Notes: generated from the sequence alone by a model not told the origin. A DNA stretch of 16,160 nucleotides from an uncultured Sutterella sp. (GCA_905202595.1 CAJKSP010000047.1:1-16160); one strand, 5' to 3'; shown: positions 1-7,646, counted from the first letter of the stretch. Numbers and translations are program-made.

Positions 1-215
1 CCGGAGATCCCCCGGGGGCGCAAGATTCACCAAAAGTTCCGAAGAGCCTTTTTTTCTTCGCAAGCTTCAAGAAAAACTCAAAGCTCTCCGAATAAATGCC
101 AACGCATTTCATCTAGCAAATATGACTGAAGATCCCCATAATGCGCGCATTGACCAAATCGACCCAGACATCTGACAGTGAAGTTAGAACAAGTCTGGCC
201 TCAAGGAGAGTTCAA

Positions 216-1634
216 ATGAAGTTCTGCATCAAGTCCGCCGCCGCTACGCTCTGCGCCGCCGGCCTCATGACAGCCGCTTTTGCTGCCGACCCCGCCTTCG
301 ACGCCGTGGTGATCGGCTCGGGCGGCGCTGGCCTCTCGGCTGCCGTGACGCTTCACGACCTCGGCCGCAGCGTCGTCGTTCTTGAAAAGATGGGCATGAT
401 CGGCGGCAACACGCTGCGTGCCGAAGGCGGCATCAATGCTGCCGAAACCCCGGAGCAGAAGAAGGCCGGCATTCCCGACACCATCGATCAGTTCATCAAG
501 GACACGATGAAGGGCGGCCACGACATCAACGATCCGGAACTCGTCCGCATGATGTGCACGCACGCCAAGGATTCGGTGGCTTGGCTTGAAAGCCTCGGCG
601 CCGACCTCTCCGTGGTCGGCCGCGCCGGCGGCGCCAAGTATCCTCGCGCTCACCGTCCGACTGGCGGCGGCCCGATCGGCCCGGTCATCGTGAACACGCT
701 CTACAAGGCCGCGAAGGACCGCAAGATTGACATCCGCACGAACAGCAAGGCGGTCGACATCATCACGGCGAAGGACGGCTCTGTTGCCGGCGTCAAGGTC
801 CAGTCCAAGGACGGCAAGACCTACACGATCGACACCAAGGCGGTTGTTCTCGCGACCGGCGGCTTCGGCGCCAACCAGGAAATGGTTTCGAAGTACCAGC
901 CCAAGCTCAAGGGCTATGCCACGACGAACATGCCGGGCGCTACGGGCGACGGCATCATCCTCGCCGAGAAGCTCGGCTCTGCTTTCGTCGACATGAACCA
1001 GATTCAGGCTCACCCGACGGCTGCTCCGTCCGGCGAACTCATTTCTGAATCCGTCCGCGGCGACGGCGCCATCCTCGTGAACGCCGAAGGCAAGCGCTTC
1101 ACGAACGAGCTCCTCACCCGCGACGTGGTCTCGCAGAACGAACTCAAGCAGCCGGGCAAGTTCGCCTGGATCATTTGGGACAACGCCACCCGCAAGACCG
1201 CCAAGCTGATGGACGGCTATGAAAAGCTCGGCCTCACGGTCAAGGGCGCCACGATTGAAGACCTCGCCAAGGCGACGAACCTCCCGGTCGACAACCTCAA
1301 GGCTACGATTGAGCGCTATGCGGGCTTCCAGAAGGCCGGCAAGGATGCCGACTTCGGCCGTCCCGACATGCCGCAGTCCCTCCAGAATCCTCCGTACTGG
1401 GCCGTCAAGGTTCAGCCGGCTGTCCACCACACGATGGGCGGCGTGAAGATCAACACGAAGGCTGAAGTCCTCAACAAGGAAGGCAAGGCCATTCCGGGCT
1501 TCTTCGCTGCCGGCGAAGTGACGGGCGGCGTGCATGGCGGCAACCGCCTCGGCGGCAACGCTCAGGCCGACATCGTCACGTTCGGCCGCATTGCCGGCCA
1601 GACTGCCGACGCCTACATGAAGACGCTCAAGTAA
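216..1634 (+). CDS. Exported FAD-binding fumarate reductase-like flavoprotein (flavocytochrome c family)
   Basis: Predicted periplasmic FAD enzyme that reduces fumarate or a related unsaturated dicarboxylate as an electron sink. The start at 216 has AAGGAGAG at 203-210; an in-frame ATG at 141 lacks such a site and would bury the signal peptide. Residues 1-23 form a Sec signal ending AFA. The dinucleotide-binding GSGGAG motif is at 34-39 and a second FAD contact, ATGGFG, near 213-218. Residues equivalent to the Shewanella Fcc3 active site are all present: H266 (AHPT), R281 (VRGDG), R302 (TRD, the proton donor position), H404 (HHTMGG) and R444 (GNRLGG). At 472 aa it has neither a haem domain nor an FMN-binding domain, so electrons must come from a separate cytochrome or FMN protein that is not visible nearby. 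Substrate is inferred; urocanate or another acrylate-like compound is possible. A terminator follows at 1733. Confidence 0.88.
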   Translation: MKFCIKSAAATLCAAGLMTAAFAADPAFDAVVIGSGGAGLSAAVTLHDLGRSVVVLEKMGMIGGNTLRAEGGINAAETPEQKKAGIPDTIDQFIKDTMKGGHDINDPELVRMMCTHAKDSVAWLESLGADLSVVGRAGGAKYPRAHRPTGGGPIGPVIVNTLYKAAKDRKIDIRTNSKAVDIITAKDGSVAGVKVQSKDGKTYTIDTKAVVLATGGFGANQEMVSKYQPKLKGYATTNMPGATGDGIILAEKLGSAFVDMNQIQAHPTAAPSGELISESVRGDGAILVNAEGKRFTNELLTRDVVSQNELKQPGKFAWIIWDNATRKTAKLMDGYEKLGLTVKGATIEDLAKATNLPVDNLKATIERYAGFQKAGKDADFGRPDMPQSLQNPPYWAVKVQPAVHHTMGGVKINTKAEVLNKEGKAIPGFFAAGEVTGGVHGGNRLGGNAQADIVTFGRIAGQTADAYMKTLK

Positions 1635-1732
1635 TTTCTTCCATCTGGTGGTTCACCCAACCATAGATCTCCTGCTGGCGGTCTTCGGCGGATGTCCAGG
1701 CATCCGCTCCCACTGACCTGCTGGCTTGAACG

Positions 1733-1775
1733 GCCGATGGCCCGCTGCCTTTTCAGCGAGCTGTCGGCTTTTTTT
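1733..1775 (+). terminator. Rho-independent terminator after the first reductase gene
   Basis: A 15-bp stem (1733-1747 with 1754-1768; two G-U pairs and one mismatch) and a 6-base loop are followed by seven T at 1769-1775. It lies 99 bases after the reductase stop and separates it from the mdaB-like gene, suggesting monocistronic transcription. Confidence 0.8.
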
Positions 1776-2027
1776 ATGCTCTGCTGCAGCCGCTCATCCC
1801 TTCAGCTCCTCTTTACGGATGATCGGCATCGCTCCATCCGAGCGAAAGATTGTGCGAGTATGCTCTGAATGCCGTCTCTGAACGGATTCTCCGATTGACC
1901 TGTCCGCTCTGCCCTTTCCATGCAGACGCCGGCAGGCAAGATTCTTTCCTCGCCAAGGCTCAGCGCCGCCCTCGCAGAAGACAGCGCCCGAACCCCGAAG
2001 CGAATTTCTTCAGCAAGGATCTCAGAC
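1776..2027 (+). other. Intergenic leader before the mdaB-like gene
   Basis: No convincing gene here. With the terminator just before it, it completes a 393-bp gap between the two genes. A TTGACC at 1895-1900 resembles a -35 box, but nothing close to TATAAT stands 16-18 bases downstream, so no promoter is claimed. An in-frame ATG at 1920 exists but gives a 36-residue extension with no similarity to the MdaB fold. Confidence 0.4.
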
Positions 2028-2609
2028 ATGCTTCACTTTCTCATCATCAACGCCGGCTGCCAGTATTTCGGCCGCGGCGGCAAGCTTTCGAAGACCTTCG
2101 TCGATCTCGCGAAGACGACGCTCGAAGGCTTCGGCCACGAAGTCGAGCTCACCAATCTCGATGACGGCTGGTCGATCGAAGAGGAGGCGAAGAAGCTCGA
2201 GCGCGCCGACGTCGTCATCGTGCAGACGCCGGCCTGGTACATGTCGACGCCTTGGCAGATGAAGAAATACGAAGACGAAGTCTTCATGCACCCGATTGCC
2301 AGCGCCGGCGGCGACGGCCGCCACCGCGGCGACCCGTCCAAGAAGTACGGCACGGGCGGCGTGCTCAAGGGCCGCCGCTTCCTCATTTCCTCCACCTGGA
2401 ACGCCCCGCGCGAAGCCTTTGAAGATCCGAGCCAGTTCTTCGAAGGCCGCGGCCCCGACGGCGTCTTCTTTCCGACCCGCAAGGCCTTCGAATTCATCGG
2501 CTTCAAGGCCATGCCCTACTTCATGGCCAACGACGTGCTGAAGAATCCGACGATCCCTGAAGACCTGGAGCGCTGGAAGGCCTATCTGACGGCGCATTTC
2601 GGCTGCTGA
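2028..2609 (+). CDS. mdaB: MdaB-like NAD(P)H quinone reductase
   Basis: Cytoplasmic flavodoxin-fold enzyme expected to bind FAD and reduce quinones by two electrons with NAD(P)H, protecting against quinone and oxidative stress. The product is 193 aa, the same length as E. coli MdaB. It starts with a short beta strand (LIINAG, 4-10) leading to the flavin-phosphate loop and the GRGGKLSKT region (16-23). It continues with the family-typical TPAWYMSTPWQMKKY (67-81), KYGTGGVLKGRRF (106-118) and SSTWNAP (121-127). An AAGGAT at 2014-2019, eight bases before the ATG, supports this start. No signal peptide. Family assignment is strong; the true substrate is not shown by sequence. It stands alone, converging on the aminotransferase gene. 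Confidence 0.9.
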   Translation: MLHFLIINAGCQYFGRGGKLSKTFVDLAKTTLEGFGHEVELTNLDDGWSIEEEAKKLERADVVIVQTPAWYMSTPWQMKKYEDEVFMHPIASAGGDGRHRGDPSKKYGTGGVLKGRRFLISSTWNAPREAFEDPSQFFEGRGPDGVFFPTRKAFEFIGFKAMPYFMANDVLKNPTIPEDLERWKAYLTAHFGC

Positions 2610-2628
2610 TCGCAGGGCTCCCAGCAGC

Positions 2629-2666
2629 AAGGCGCGCGGCAGGCTTAAGGGCATGCCGCGCGCTTT
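2629..2666. terminator. Bidirectional terminator-like hairpin between convergent genes
   Basis: Near-perfect GC-rich stem (2629-2641 with 2654-2666, one G-U pair) with a 12-base loop, between the stops of the mdaB-like gene and the minus-strand aminotransferase. The T-run is short (TTTCT), so it is weaker than the other terminators here. Confidence 0.55.
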
Positions 2667-2690
2667 CTGCTTCAGGCGCCGGCGGGAAGC

Positions 2691-3869
2691 TCAAAGCCAG
2701 CCCGCCTCATGCACAGCCCTGAGCGCCCGAACGCAGGCCTTCATTTCGCCCGGTGTTCCTAGCGTGAGGCGGCTCCAGCCGACAAGCGGCGGGAATGCGC
2801 GGCCGACGACGACATGGCGCTCCGCCATGGCGTTCGCGTATTCTCGTCCGCTGCCTTTGACGCGATGAAAGATGAAGTTGGCCTGCGTCGGCACCCATTC
2901 GACGGCAAGCTCGCGAAAGGCATCCTCGACAATCTTGCGAGAAAGCTGAATAGCTTTCAGCGTAGCCGCCGCATAGGCCGCATCTTTAAGCGATGCGCTC
3001 GCCGCCGCTGCGGCGGCGGCATTGGCATTGTCGATGGCGCAGAAGGCGTTCGTCTCTGCTGCTGCGCTGCGCACGCCGATGCCGTAGCCGAAGCGAAGGC
3101 CTGCCATGGCATAGAGCTTGGAAAAGGTGCGCGAAACGACGACGTTGCCGCATCCGCGCCTCACGCATTCGATGACGGTCCTCACGGACGGATCCGTCAC
3201 AAATTCGGCATAGGCTTCATCGATGAGAAAGAAGATCGGCGCCCTCTTGGCCCCCGCCTCCTCAACCCAGGCATTGATCTCAGAGGCCGGCGACGCGCAG
3301 CCCGTCGGATTGTTGGGGTTGCAGAAATAGAGAATCGTCAGGCCGTCGAATGCTTCTGCCGCCCGCCGAAGCGCGGCCGCATCGGCGCGGCAGGTTTTGC
3401 CGTCGACCGGGACGTCCGTCACAGGAATGCCGAGCGCACGGGCATAGACGGCCGCTGAATCAAAGGTCGGCACGGGTTCAAGCAGCTGAACCGCCTGTCC
3501 AGCAAGGCGCGCCTTGTTGACCTGCGACGCAATGACGGCGCGGATGATTTCCGAAGAGCCGTTTCCAATCGCCACATTCTCAACGCCGACCCGCCAAAAG
3601 GCCGCGATGTCGGTAGCCGCCTGCGCGCGGGCGGCATCCGGATACCGGCAGGCTGACGCAAGCGCCGCCGCGGCGGCTGCGCTCGCCTTGGGCGACATGC
3701 CGAGCGAATTCTCGTTGTAGTTGAGGTAGAGCGGCCGCGCCGCTGTCGGCACAGGCTCTTCAAGCGCAAAAGACGGAATGGCGGCTTCTGACGATTCGGG
3801 AAGGGAGAAGCCGGCCAGAGCGGCCTGAACGCCCGGCTGATGGGAGTTGGAGAGCGTGCAAAGCTGCAT
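2691..3869 (-). CDS. HisC-like class I/II PLP-dependent aminotransferase
   Basis: Fold-type I aminotransferase resembling histidinol-phosphate aminotransferase. Numbered from the ATG at 3869 (392 aa): a LYLNYNENSLG substrate segment near 47-57, the NPNNPTG loop at 184-190, PLP-ring contact DEAY at 217-220, and the PLP lysine K251 in SRTFSKLYAMAG, followed by GLRFGYG. A C-terminal R-L-T-L-G segment fits the carboxylate-binding arginine region. HisC proteins are usually about 350-370 aa; the extra length is an N-terminal stretch of about 45 residues before the first core strand. The frame stays open to a GTG at 3923, but no ribosome site is seen there; AGGTG lies just before 3869, close and weak. 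No other histidine genes are nearby, so the true amino donor or acceptor is unknown; phenylalanine, tyrosine or a threonine-phosphate-type substrate are alternatives. Confidence 0.82.
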   Translation of the reverse strand: MQLCTLSNSHQPGVQAALAGFSLPESSEAAIPSFALEEPVPTAARPLYLNYNENSLGMSPKASAAAAAALASACRYPDAARAQAATDIAAFWRVGVENVAIGNGSSEIIRAVIASQVNKARLAGQAVQLLEPVPTFDSAAVYARALGIPVTDVPVDGKTCRADAAALRRAAEAFDGLTILYFCNPNNPTGCASPASEINAWVEEAGAKRAPIFFLIDEAYAEFVTDPSVRTVIECVRRGCGNVVVSRTFSKLYAMAGLRFGYGIGVRSAAAETNAFCAIDNANAAAAAAASASLKDAAYAAATLKAIQLSRKIVEDAFRELAVEWVPTQANFIFHRVKGSGREYANAMAERHVVVGRAFPPLVGWSRLTLGTPGEMKACVRALRAVHEAGWL

Positions 3870-4136
3870 ATTCACCTGATCCAGTCTGAAACGCCCGTCG
3901 GCCGGAAGCCGAGAAGCATGCACTCAGCGAAGCTGAGCAAGGCTTCGCTTTCTCAGAAACCGCCGCCTGCATTCGGCGTCTCGTTCATTTTGGACTTGCG
4001 GAGCGTCCCTTAAGCCGCGAGCAGCTAAGCGCTTTGCCCCACAGCTCGAGAAGCCTCGTCATGAGTCTGCGGCGCAGCCTCTCGAAAGCCTCTGTCCAAA
4101 GCGCTCGCCGCACCGTCAGGCTTTCGCAACTGCGTG
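3870..4136. other. Intergenic region upstream of the aminotransferase
   Basis: About 270 bases with no supported gene; short open frames here are extensions or shadows of the aminotransferase. The only structure seen is a weak inverted repeat (TCGAGA 4046-4051 with TCTCGA 4080-4085). The aminotransferase promoter should lie here, but no clear -35/-10 pair was found. Confidence 0.4.
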
Positions 4137-4169
4137 AAAAAAGCCGGCGCTTCATTCAGAAGCGCCGGC
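4137..4169 (-). terminator. Rho-independent terminator for the small exported protein gene
   Basis: Perfect 11-bp GC-rich stem (4143-4153 with 4159-4169) around a 5-base loop. The six A at 4137-4142 read as six T on the minus strand after the stem. It is 62 bases past the stop of the 4232-4579 gene and isolates it from the aminotransferase gene downstream on the same strand. Confidence 0.85.
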
Positions 4170-4197
4170 CTTGAGCCAGCGAGCTGACCGTTATCCA

Positions 4198-4219
4198 AGC
4201 GGCGGCATCAGCCGCCGCT
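4198..4219. repeat. Short perfect hairpin next to the small exported protein stop
   Basis: A 9-bp perfect inverted repeat (4198-4206 with 4211-4219) around a 4-base loop, 12 bases beyond the minus-strand stop at 4232. There is no T-run on either side, so it is not a classical terminator. It may stabilise the mRNA end ahead of the true terminator at 4137-4169. Confidence 0.5.
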
Positions 4220-4231
4220 CAAGGTCAGACG

Positions 4232-4579
4232 CTACCACGGACACCAGCCGCGCCGCGGCGGTTCGTCATAGCCGCGCGGGCAGTCCCGCGATCCCGGGCC
4301 CCAGCCCGGCCCGCGGCGCCCGCGGCCGTCGAAGTACGGTCCGCCCGGGTTGCCGTAGCCGCGTCCGTCCTCGGCATAGGGGCAGTCCGCATTCGGACAG
4401 GGCGCACCGCGATCAGCGCGGTACGGACACGGCGCATAAGCGCCTTCGCAGGGCGGCGGGCCTTCGCGCCAGCCCGGACCCCAGCCGTGGCCATGCCCCC
4501 ATCCGTAGGCGGAGGCAGCGCCGGAAGCCAGAAGAAGAGCGCTCGCAAGCGCTGTGCAGAAAAGTGCAAGCTTCGTCAT
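4232..4579 (-). CDS. Small exported Gly/Pro-rich protein with repeated Cys-Pro pairs, unknown function
   Basis: Not recognised as a named family. A perfect GGAGGT sits six bases before the ATG at 4579; it directly abuts another ATG at 4585, so 4579 is the better start. The 115-aa product has a clear Sec signal (residues 1-24, ending ASA), giving a mature protein of about 91 residues. Mature features: a YGWGHGHGWGPGW start with two His, then six Cys at 44, 51, 61, 66, 100 and 113. Five of these (all but 44) are followed by Pro. Many Gly, Pro, Arg, Trp and Tyr and almost no hydrophobic core suggest a disordered or metal/haem-binding polypeptide; that is inference. It is transcribed divergently from the second reductase gene (238 bases apart) and has its own terminator, so co-regulation with that gene is possible. 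Confidence 0.72.
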   Translation of the reverse strand: MTKLALFCTALASALLLASGAASAYGWGHGHGWGPGWREGPPPCEGAYAPCPYRADRGAPCPNADCPYAEDGRGYGNPGGPYFDGRGRRGPGWGPGSRDCPRGYDEPPRRGWCPW

Positions 4580-4661
4580 AGGCATACCTCCATTCGAGAA
4601 CCTTCTCTACAAATGAGATTACGCCTTATGCGCTCGCATGCCTAGCCCCTCGCGCTAGTTA

Positions 4662-4677
4662 TGCCGACCTATCGGCA
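4662..4677. promoter_or_regulatory. Small inverted repeat in the divergent promoter region
   Basis: TGCCGA (4662-4667) and TCGGCA (4672-4677) form a perfect 6-bp inverted repeat with a CCTA centre. It lies between the divergent small exported protein gene and the second reductase gene. It could be an operator half or a leader hairpin; no regulator is encoded nearby. Confidence 0.3.
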
Positions 4678-4693
4678 CCTGCGCTCTGCACCC

Positions 4694-4708
4694 ATACCAA
4701 GGTATAAG
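4694..4708 (+). promoter_or_regulatory. Palindrome ATACC-AA-GGTAT overlapping a -10-like box
   Basis: ATACC/GGTAT (4694-4705) overlaps TATAAG (4703-4708), which matches the TATAAT consensus at five of six bases and points toward the reductase gene at 4818. No good -35 box stands upstream, which together with the overlapping palindrome would fit an activator-dependent promoter. This is a pattern-based guess. Confidence 0.3.
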
Positions 4709-4817
4709 CGACGTCCTCCGCCAAACTGACTAGGCTTCGAGCAGAAGCTTTTCCGAAGCGCTGCCTGCTGCAGCGCTTGCGACCCAAGAAGCCCCTTATC
4801 AATAAAGGAGTTCATTC

Positions 4818-6626
4818 ATGACCTATCAGAAGCAGCTCGCCGCCTTTGCGGTTGCTGCCGCCTTTGTCGGCGCCGCCTGGGCGTCGCCGCAGTTCAAAGC
4901 CGGCACCTATACGGCATCGGCAGACGGCATTCACGGCAAGATCGCCGTCGAGGCCTCTTTCTCCGCCGACCGCATTGAATCGGTCAAAGTGACCTCGCAG
5001 AATGAAACGCAGGGCATCGGCACGAAAGCGGTCGAGATCCTGCCGGGCCGCATCGTCGACGCGCAGTCGACGAAAGTGGACGGCATCGCAGGCGCAACCA
5101 TTTCCTCGAAGGCCATCCGCGATGCCGTCGACAGCTGCATCCGCCAGGCGGGCGTCGATCCGTCGACGCTCGTGCCTGTCGTCGTGAAGAAGGCCGGCAA
5201 GGACGTCGACCTTTCGACTGACGTCGTGATCGTGGGCGGCGGCGGATCGGGCATGTCCGCAACAATCCGCACCCGCATGAACGGCCTCAATGCGATCCTC
5301 GTCGAAAAGATGCCCTTCATCGGCGGCGCAGCCTCCATTTCCGGCGGCCAGGTAGTCGCGCAGGGCTCGAAGCTGCAGAAGCAGTTCGGCGTGACGGACG
5401 ACTCCGTCGAATCGATGGTGAAGGACTTCCAGGCCAACGGCAATCACCTGAACGACCTCTCGAAGCTCACGCTCTACGCCAAGAACGTCGGCCCGACCAT
5501 CGACTGGCTCCATGAAAAGGTCGGCGTCAAGTTCGTTCCGAACGACCTGCCCTTCCTCGCCGAGTACAGCCACAAGCGCGCCCTTGAATTCGAAGGCGGC
5601 TCCGGCACCATGGCGCAGCATCTGCGCGAAGTGATCGCTCAGAACGGCGCCAAAGTCTTCTACAACACCAAGGTTGAATCGCTCATCGTCGAAAACGGCA
5701 AGGTCGAAGGCGTCAAGGCCGTGGACCTCAACACCGGCACGAAGTACACGATCCGCGCCAAGAAGACCCTTCTCACGACCGGCGGCTACGGCAACAACAA
5801 GTCGATGCTCTCGCCCGAGATGCAGAAGGTCCTCTACTACGGCCCGGTCTCCTCGACGGGCGACGGCCTGCGCATGGCTCAGGCGCTCGGCGCCAAGACG
5901 CAGCTCCTGCAGTACGGCAAGCGCTATCCGAACGGCATTGAAGTTGCGCCGGGCAAGGCCAAGTCGACGATCTACGCCAATGTGGGCGCCTTCGACCAGG
6001 CCGGCATTCTCGTCAACATCGACGGCAACCGCTTCGTGAACGAAAAGGCCTCGAACCGCCACATCCTTGAGCCGATGCTCAAGAACAAGAACGGCCAGGC
6101 CTACGTCTTCATGGACCAGAAGTCCTGGGAAGGCTTCTACAAGCGCCTGCCTGAAACAGGCGTTTCCCAGGGCGATGCCGACAAGTACCTGGCTAACGAC
6201 GGCAAGGCCGCGCCGCTCTTCGTCAAGGGCGCGACGATTGATGAAGTGGCCGCCAAGGCCGGCATCAATGCGGCGAACCTCAAGAAGACGGTTGAGCGCT
6301 ACAACGGCTTCGTCGCTGCGAAGAAGGATGCGGACTTCGGCCGTCCCGTCGAATACATGAAGGCCCAGATCGCGTCTGAAGGCCCCTACTACATCGTCGA
6401 GCAAAAGCCTCGCTTCGCAACGACGATGGGCGGCGTCTGCACCGACGACCATCTCAACATCGTCAAGACCGACGGCAAGGTCATTCCGAACCTCTACGCT
6501 GCGGGCGAGCTTGTCGGCGGCGTGATGGGCGATGACAGCCCTGCCGGCGCCAATGTCGGCTGGGCGCTCACGTCCGGCCGCGTTGCAGCGGACGCCATTG
6601 CCGAAGCCATCAAGGCAGGAAAGTAA
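4818..6626 (+). CDS. Exported FMN-binding/FAD-dependent reductase with altered active site
   Basis: A 602-aa periplasmic two-flavin protein. AAAGGAG at 4804-4810 supports the start, and a Sec signal covers residues 1-22 (AWA). Residues 27-112 form an FMN-binding domain with the DGIAGATISS motif (88-97), where T94 is the expected site of phosphoester-linked FMN added by ApbE. The FAD domain begins with VVIVGGGGSG (136-145) and has TTGGYG near 320-325. It is organised like the periplasmic urocanate/fumarate reductase-like proteins, but residues that bind and protonate dicarboxylates are not kept. By hand alignment to Fcc3-type sequence, H, R, R, H and R become Y370, F392, N413 (R414 adjacent), A534 and S574. 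It therefore probably reduces a different, perhaps aromatic or neutral, acceptor. It is not next to any cytochrome gene and ends in a strong terminator. Confidence 0.87.
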   Translation: MTYQKQLAAFAVAAAFVGAAWASPQFKAGTYTASADGIHGKIAVEASFSADRIESVKVTSQNETQGIGTKAVEILPGRIVDAQSTKVDGIAGATISSKAIRDAVDSCIRQAGVDPSTLVPVVVKKAGKDVDLSTDVVIVGGGGSGMSATIRTRMNGLNAILVEKMPFIGGAASISGGQVVAQGSKLQKQFGVTDDSVESMVKDFQANGNHLNDLSKLTLYAKNVGPTIDWLHEKVGVKFVPNDLPFLAEYSHKRALEFEGGSGTMAQHLREVIAQNGAKVFYNTKVESLIVENGKVEGVKAVDLNTGTKYTIRAKKTLLTTGGYGNNKSMLSPEMQKVLYYGPVSSTGDGLRMAQALGAKTQLLQYGKRYPNGIEVAPGKAKSTIYANVGAFDQAGILVNIDGNRFVNEKASNRHILEPMLKNKNGQAYVFMDQKSWEGFYKRLPETGVSQGDADKYLANDGKAAPLFVKGATIDEVAAKAGINAANLKKTVERYNGFVAAKKDADFGRPVEYMKAQIASEGPYYIVEQKPRFATTMGGVCTDDHLNIVKTDGKVIPNLYAAGELVGGVMGDDSPAGANVGWALTSGRVAADAIAEAIKAGK

Positions 6627-6706
6627 TTTCGCCGCCTTGAGGCTGAACGCGCTTTCTGCGCCGAAGTGAAAAGCGCCGCGCGGAAAGCCGAACGGCAGAT
6701 GTCAGC

Positions 6707-6741
6707 AAACGGGCGGCTCCGAGAAGGAGCCGCCCGTTTTT
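6707..6741 (+). terminator. Rho-independent terminator after the second reductase gene
   Basis: Perfect stem of about 15 bp (6707-6720 with 6726-6739) with a GAGAA loop, running into five T at 6737-6741. It is 80 bases after the reductase stop. It may also stop minus-strand transcripts from the metallophosphoesterase, although only three A flank it on that side. Confidence 0.88.
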
Positions 6742-6781
6742 GCATGCCGCATGCAGACCGCGCGACGCGCAGCGAGTGCGC

Positions 6782-7579
6782 TCAAGAAAGCGTGCCCTGC
6801 GGCGCCTTTCTTTCGCCGAGCGTCAGGCACTTGTCCTTGACAAAGTCCCCGCCTTCTCCCATCGAAAGGTAGCCCAGCTGGTTCGACTTCAAAAGCGTCC
6901 GTCCGACTGCCGTCTCCACGCTGGCATGCGAGTGGCCGTAGATCCAGGCATCGACCCGGCTCTGCGCAATCCAGCCGCCGAGCTCGGTTGCAAAGCCGGA
7001 AGTGAGCGGGGAGCCTTTGTGCTGGTCCGCTACGGCGGCCCAGCTCGGCAGATGGTGGGTAGCAACGACAATCCGCGAAGCGTCCGAAGCGTTGACTGCG
7101 CGCTGAATGAAGACCCAGGACGCTTCAAAGGCTTGATTGAACGCTTCCGTCGTCAGAAGCGCGCCGCCGAAGCGAATTTCATGGAAGTCGAGAAGCACGC
7201 GCCCAATCGCTGCGGCAAAGACGGGATCAATCCTCGACCAGAGCGTCGAGCAGACGAAGTCCACGCCGTCAATGCGCTCGACCGCATTGTTGAGGCAGAG
7301 TACGTTGGAGCGAATCTCCAGGCGCAGCGGCTGAGCCAGAACGGACGCATCCGGCCAGGCGCCGTACCAGTCATGATTGCCCGGCACGAAAAGCGTGCGG
7401 GCAAAGCGCTCCGAGCACCAGTCCCAAAAGGCGTCATAGCGCTTCAAATCCTGCAGCGGCGCAATGTCGCCCGCAAGCAGCAGCACGCCGCCCTTCGGCG
7501 TCAAGCCGCCTTCCGAAAGGACATGCCGGAAATTGTCCGGCATTTCGAGATGCAGATCCGAAGCATATTGGACAAGCAT
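6782..7579 (-). CDS. Calcineurin-like metallophosphoesterase
   Basis: Cytoplasmic dinuclear-metal phosphoesterase of 265 aa with the full motif series: D8-x-H10 (SDLHLE), GD38, GNH69D70 (67-70), ATH175H176, and G-H216-S-H218. This set supports phosphomonoesterase or phosphodiesterase activity; the substrate (nucleotide, phosphoprotein or lipid precursor) cannot be read from it. No signal peptide. GGAG stands six bases before the ATG. It follows the LysE-family gene on the same strand with 67 bases between them, so a two-gene operon is likely. That spacer contains an inverted repeat (CGGCAGCC 7600-7607 with GGCTGCCG 7628-7635) without a T-run. Confidence 0.88.
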   Translation of the reverse strand: MLVQYASDLHLEMPDNFRHVLSEGGLTPKGGVLLLAGDIAPLQDLKRYDAFWDWCSERFARTLFVPGNHDWYGAWPDASVLAQPLRLEIRSNVLCLNNAVERIDGVDFVCSTLWSRIDPVFAAAIGRVLLDFHEIRFGGALLTTEAFNQAFEASWVFIQRAVNASDASRIVVATHHLPSWAAVADQHKGSPLTSGFATELGGWIAQSRVDAWIYGHSHASVETAVGRTLLKSNQLGYLSMGEGGDFVKDKCLTLGERKAPQGTLS

Positions 7580-7646
7580 GCAGAGCTCCGCAGAGTGCTC
7601 GGCAGCCGGCCTCTAGCGCTTCGAAGGGGCTGCCGGGAGAAGCGAT

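Noticed and set aside
9..60. CCCCCGGGGG palindrome and a 6-bp CGAAGA/TCTTCG hairpin with a T-run at the window start
   Set aside because: Stem too short and T-run inside the loop; cannot be tied to a gene because the upstream sequence is missing.
201..1535. Long 444-codon antisense frame across the first reductase gene
   Set aside because: Mirror of a real gene in GC-rich sequence; product is Arg/Ala/Glu/Val-rich with no family motif, and it has no ribosome site.
1895..1923. Promoter with TTGACC as -35 before the mdaB-like gene
   Set aside because: No acceptable -10 box stands at 16-18 bases, so the single hexamer is not enough.
4812..6452. 546-codon antisense frame across the second reductase gene
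   Set aside because: Same codon-bias shadow; low-complexity composition and no recognisable domain, while the plus-strand gene has full motifs and a signal peptide.
7600..7635. Inverted repeat between the LysE-family and phosphoesterase genes as a terminator
   Set aside because: No T-run on the minus strand and the two genes are closely spaced in one direction, so it more likely sits within one transcript.
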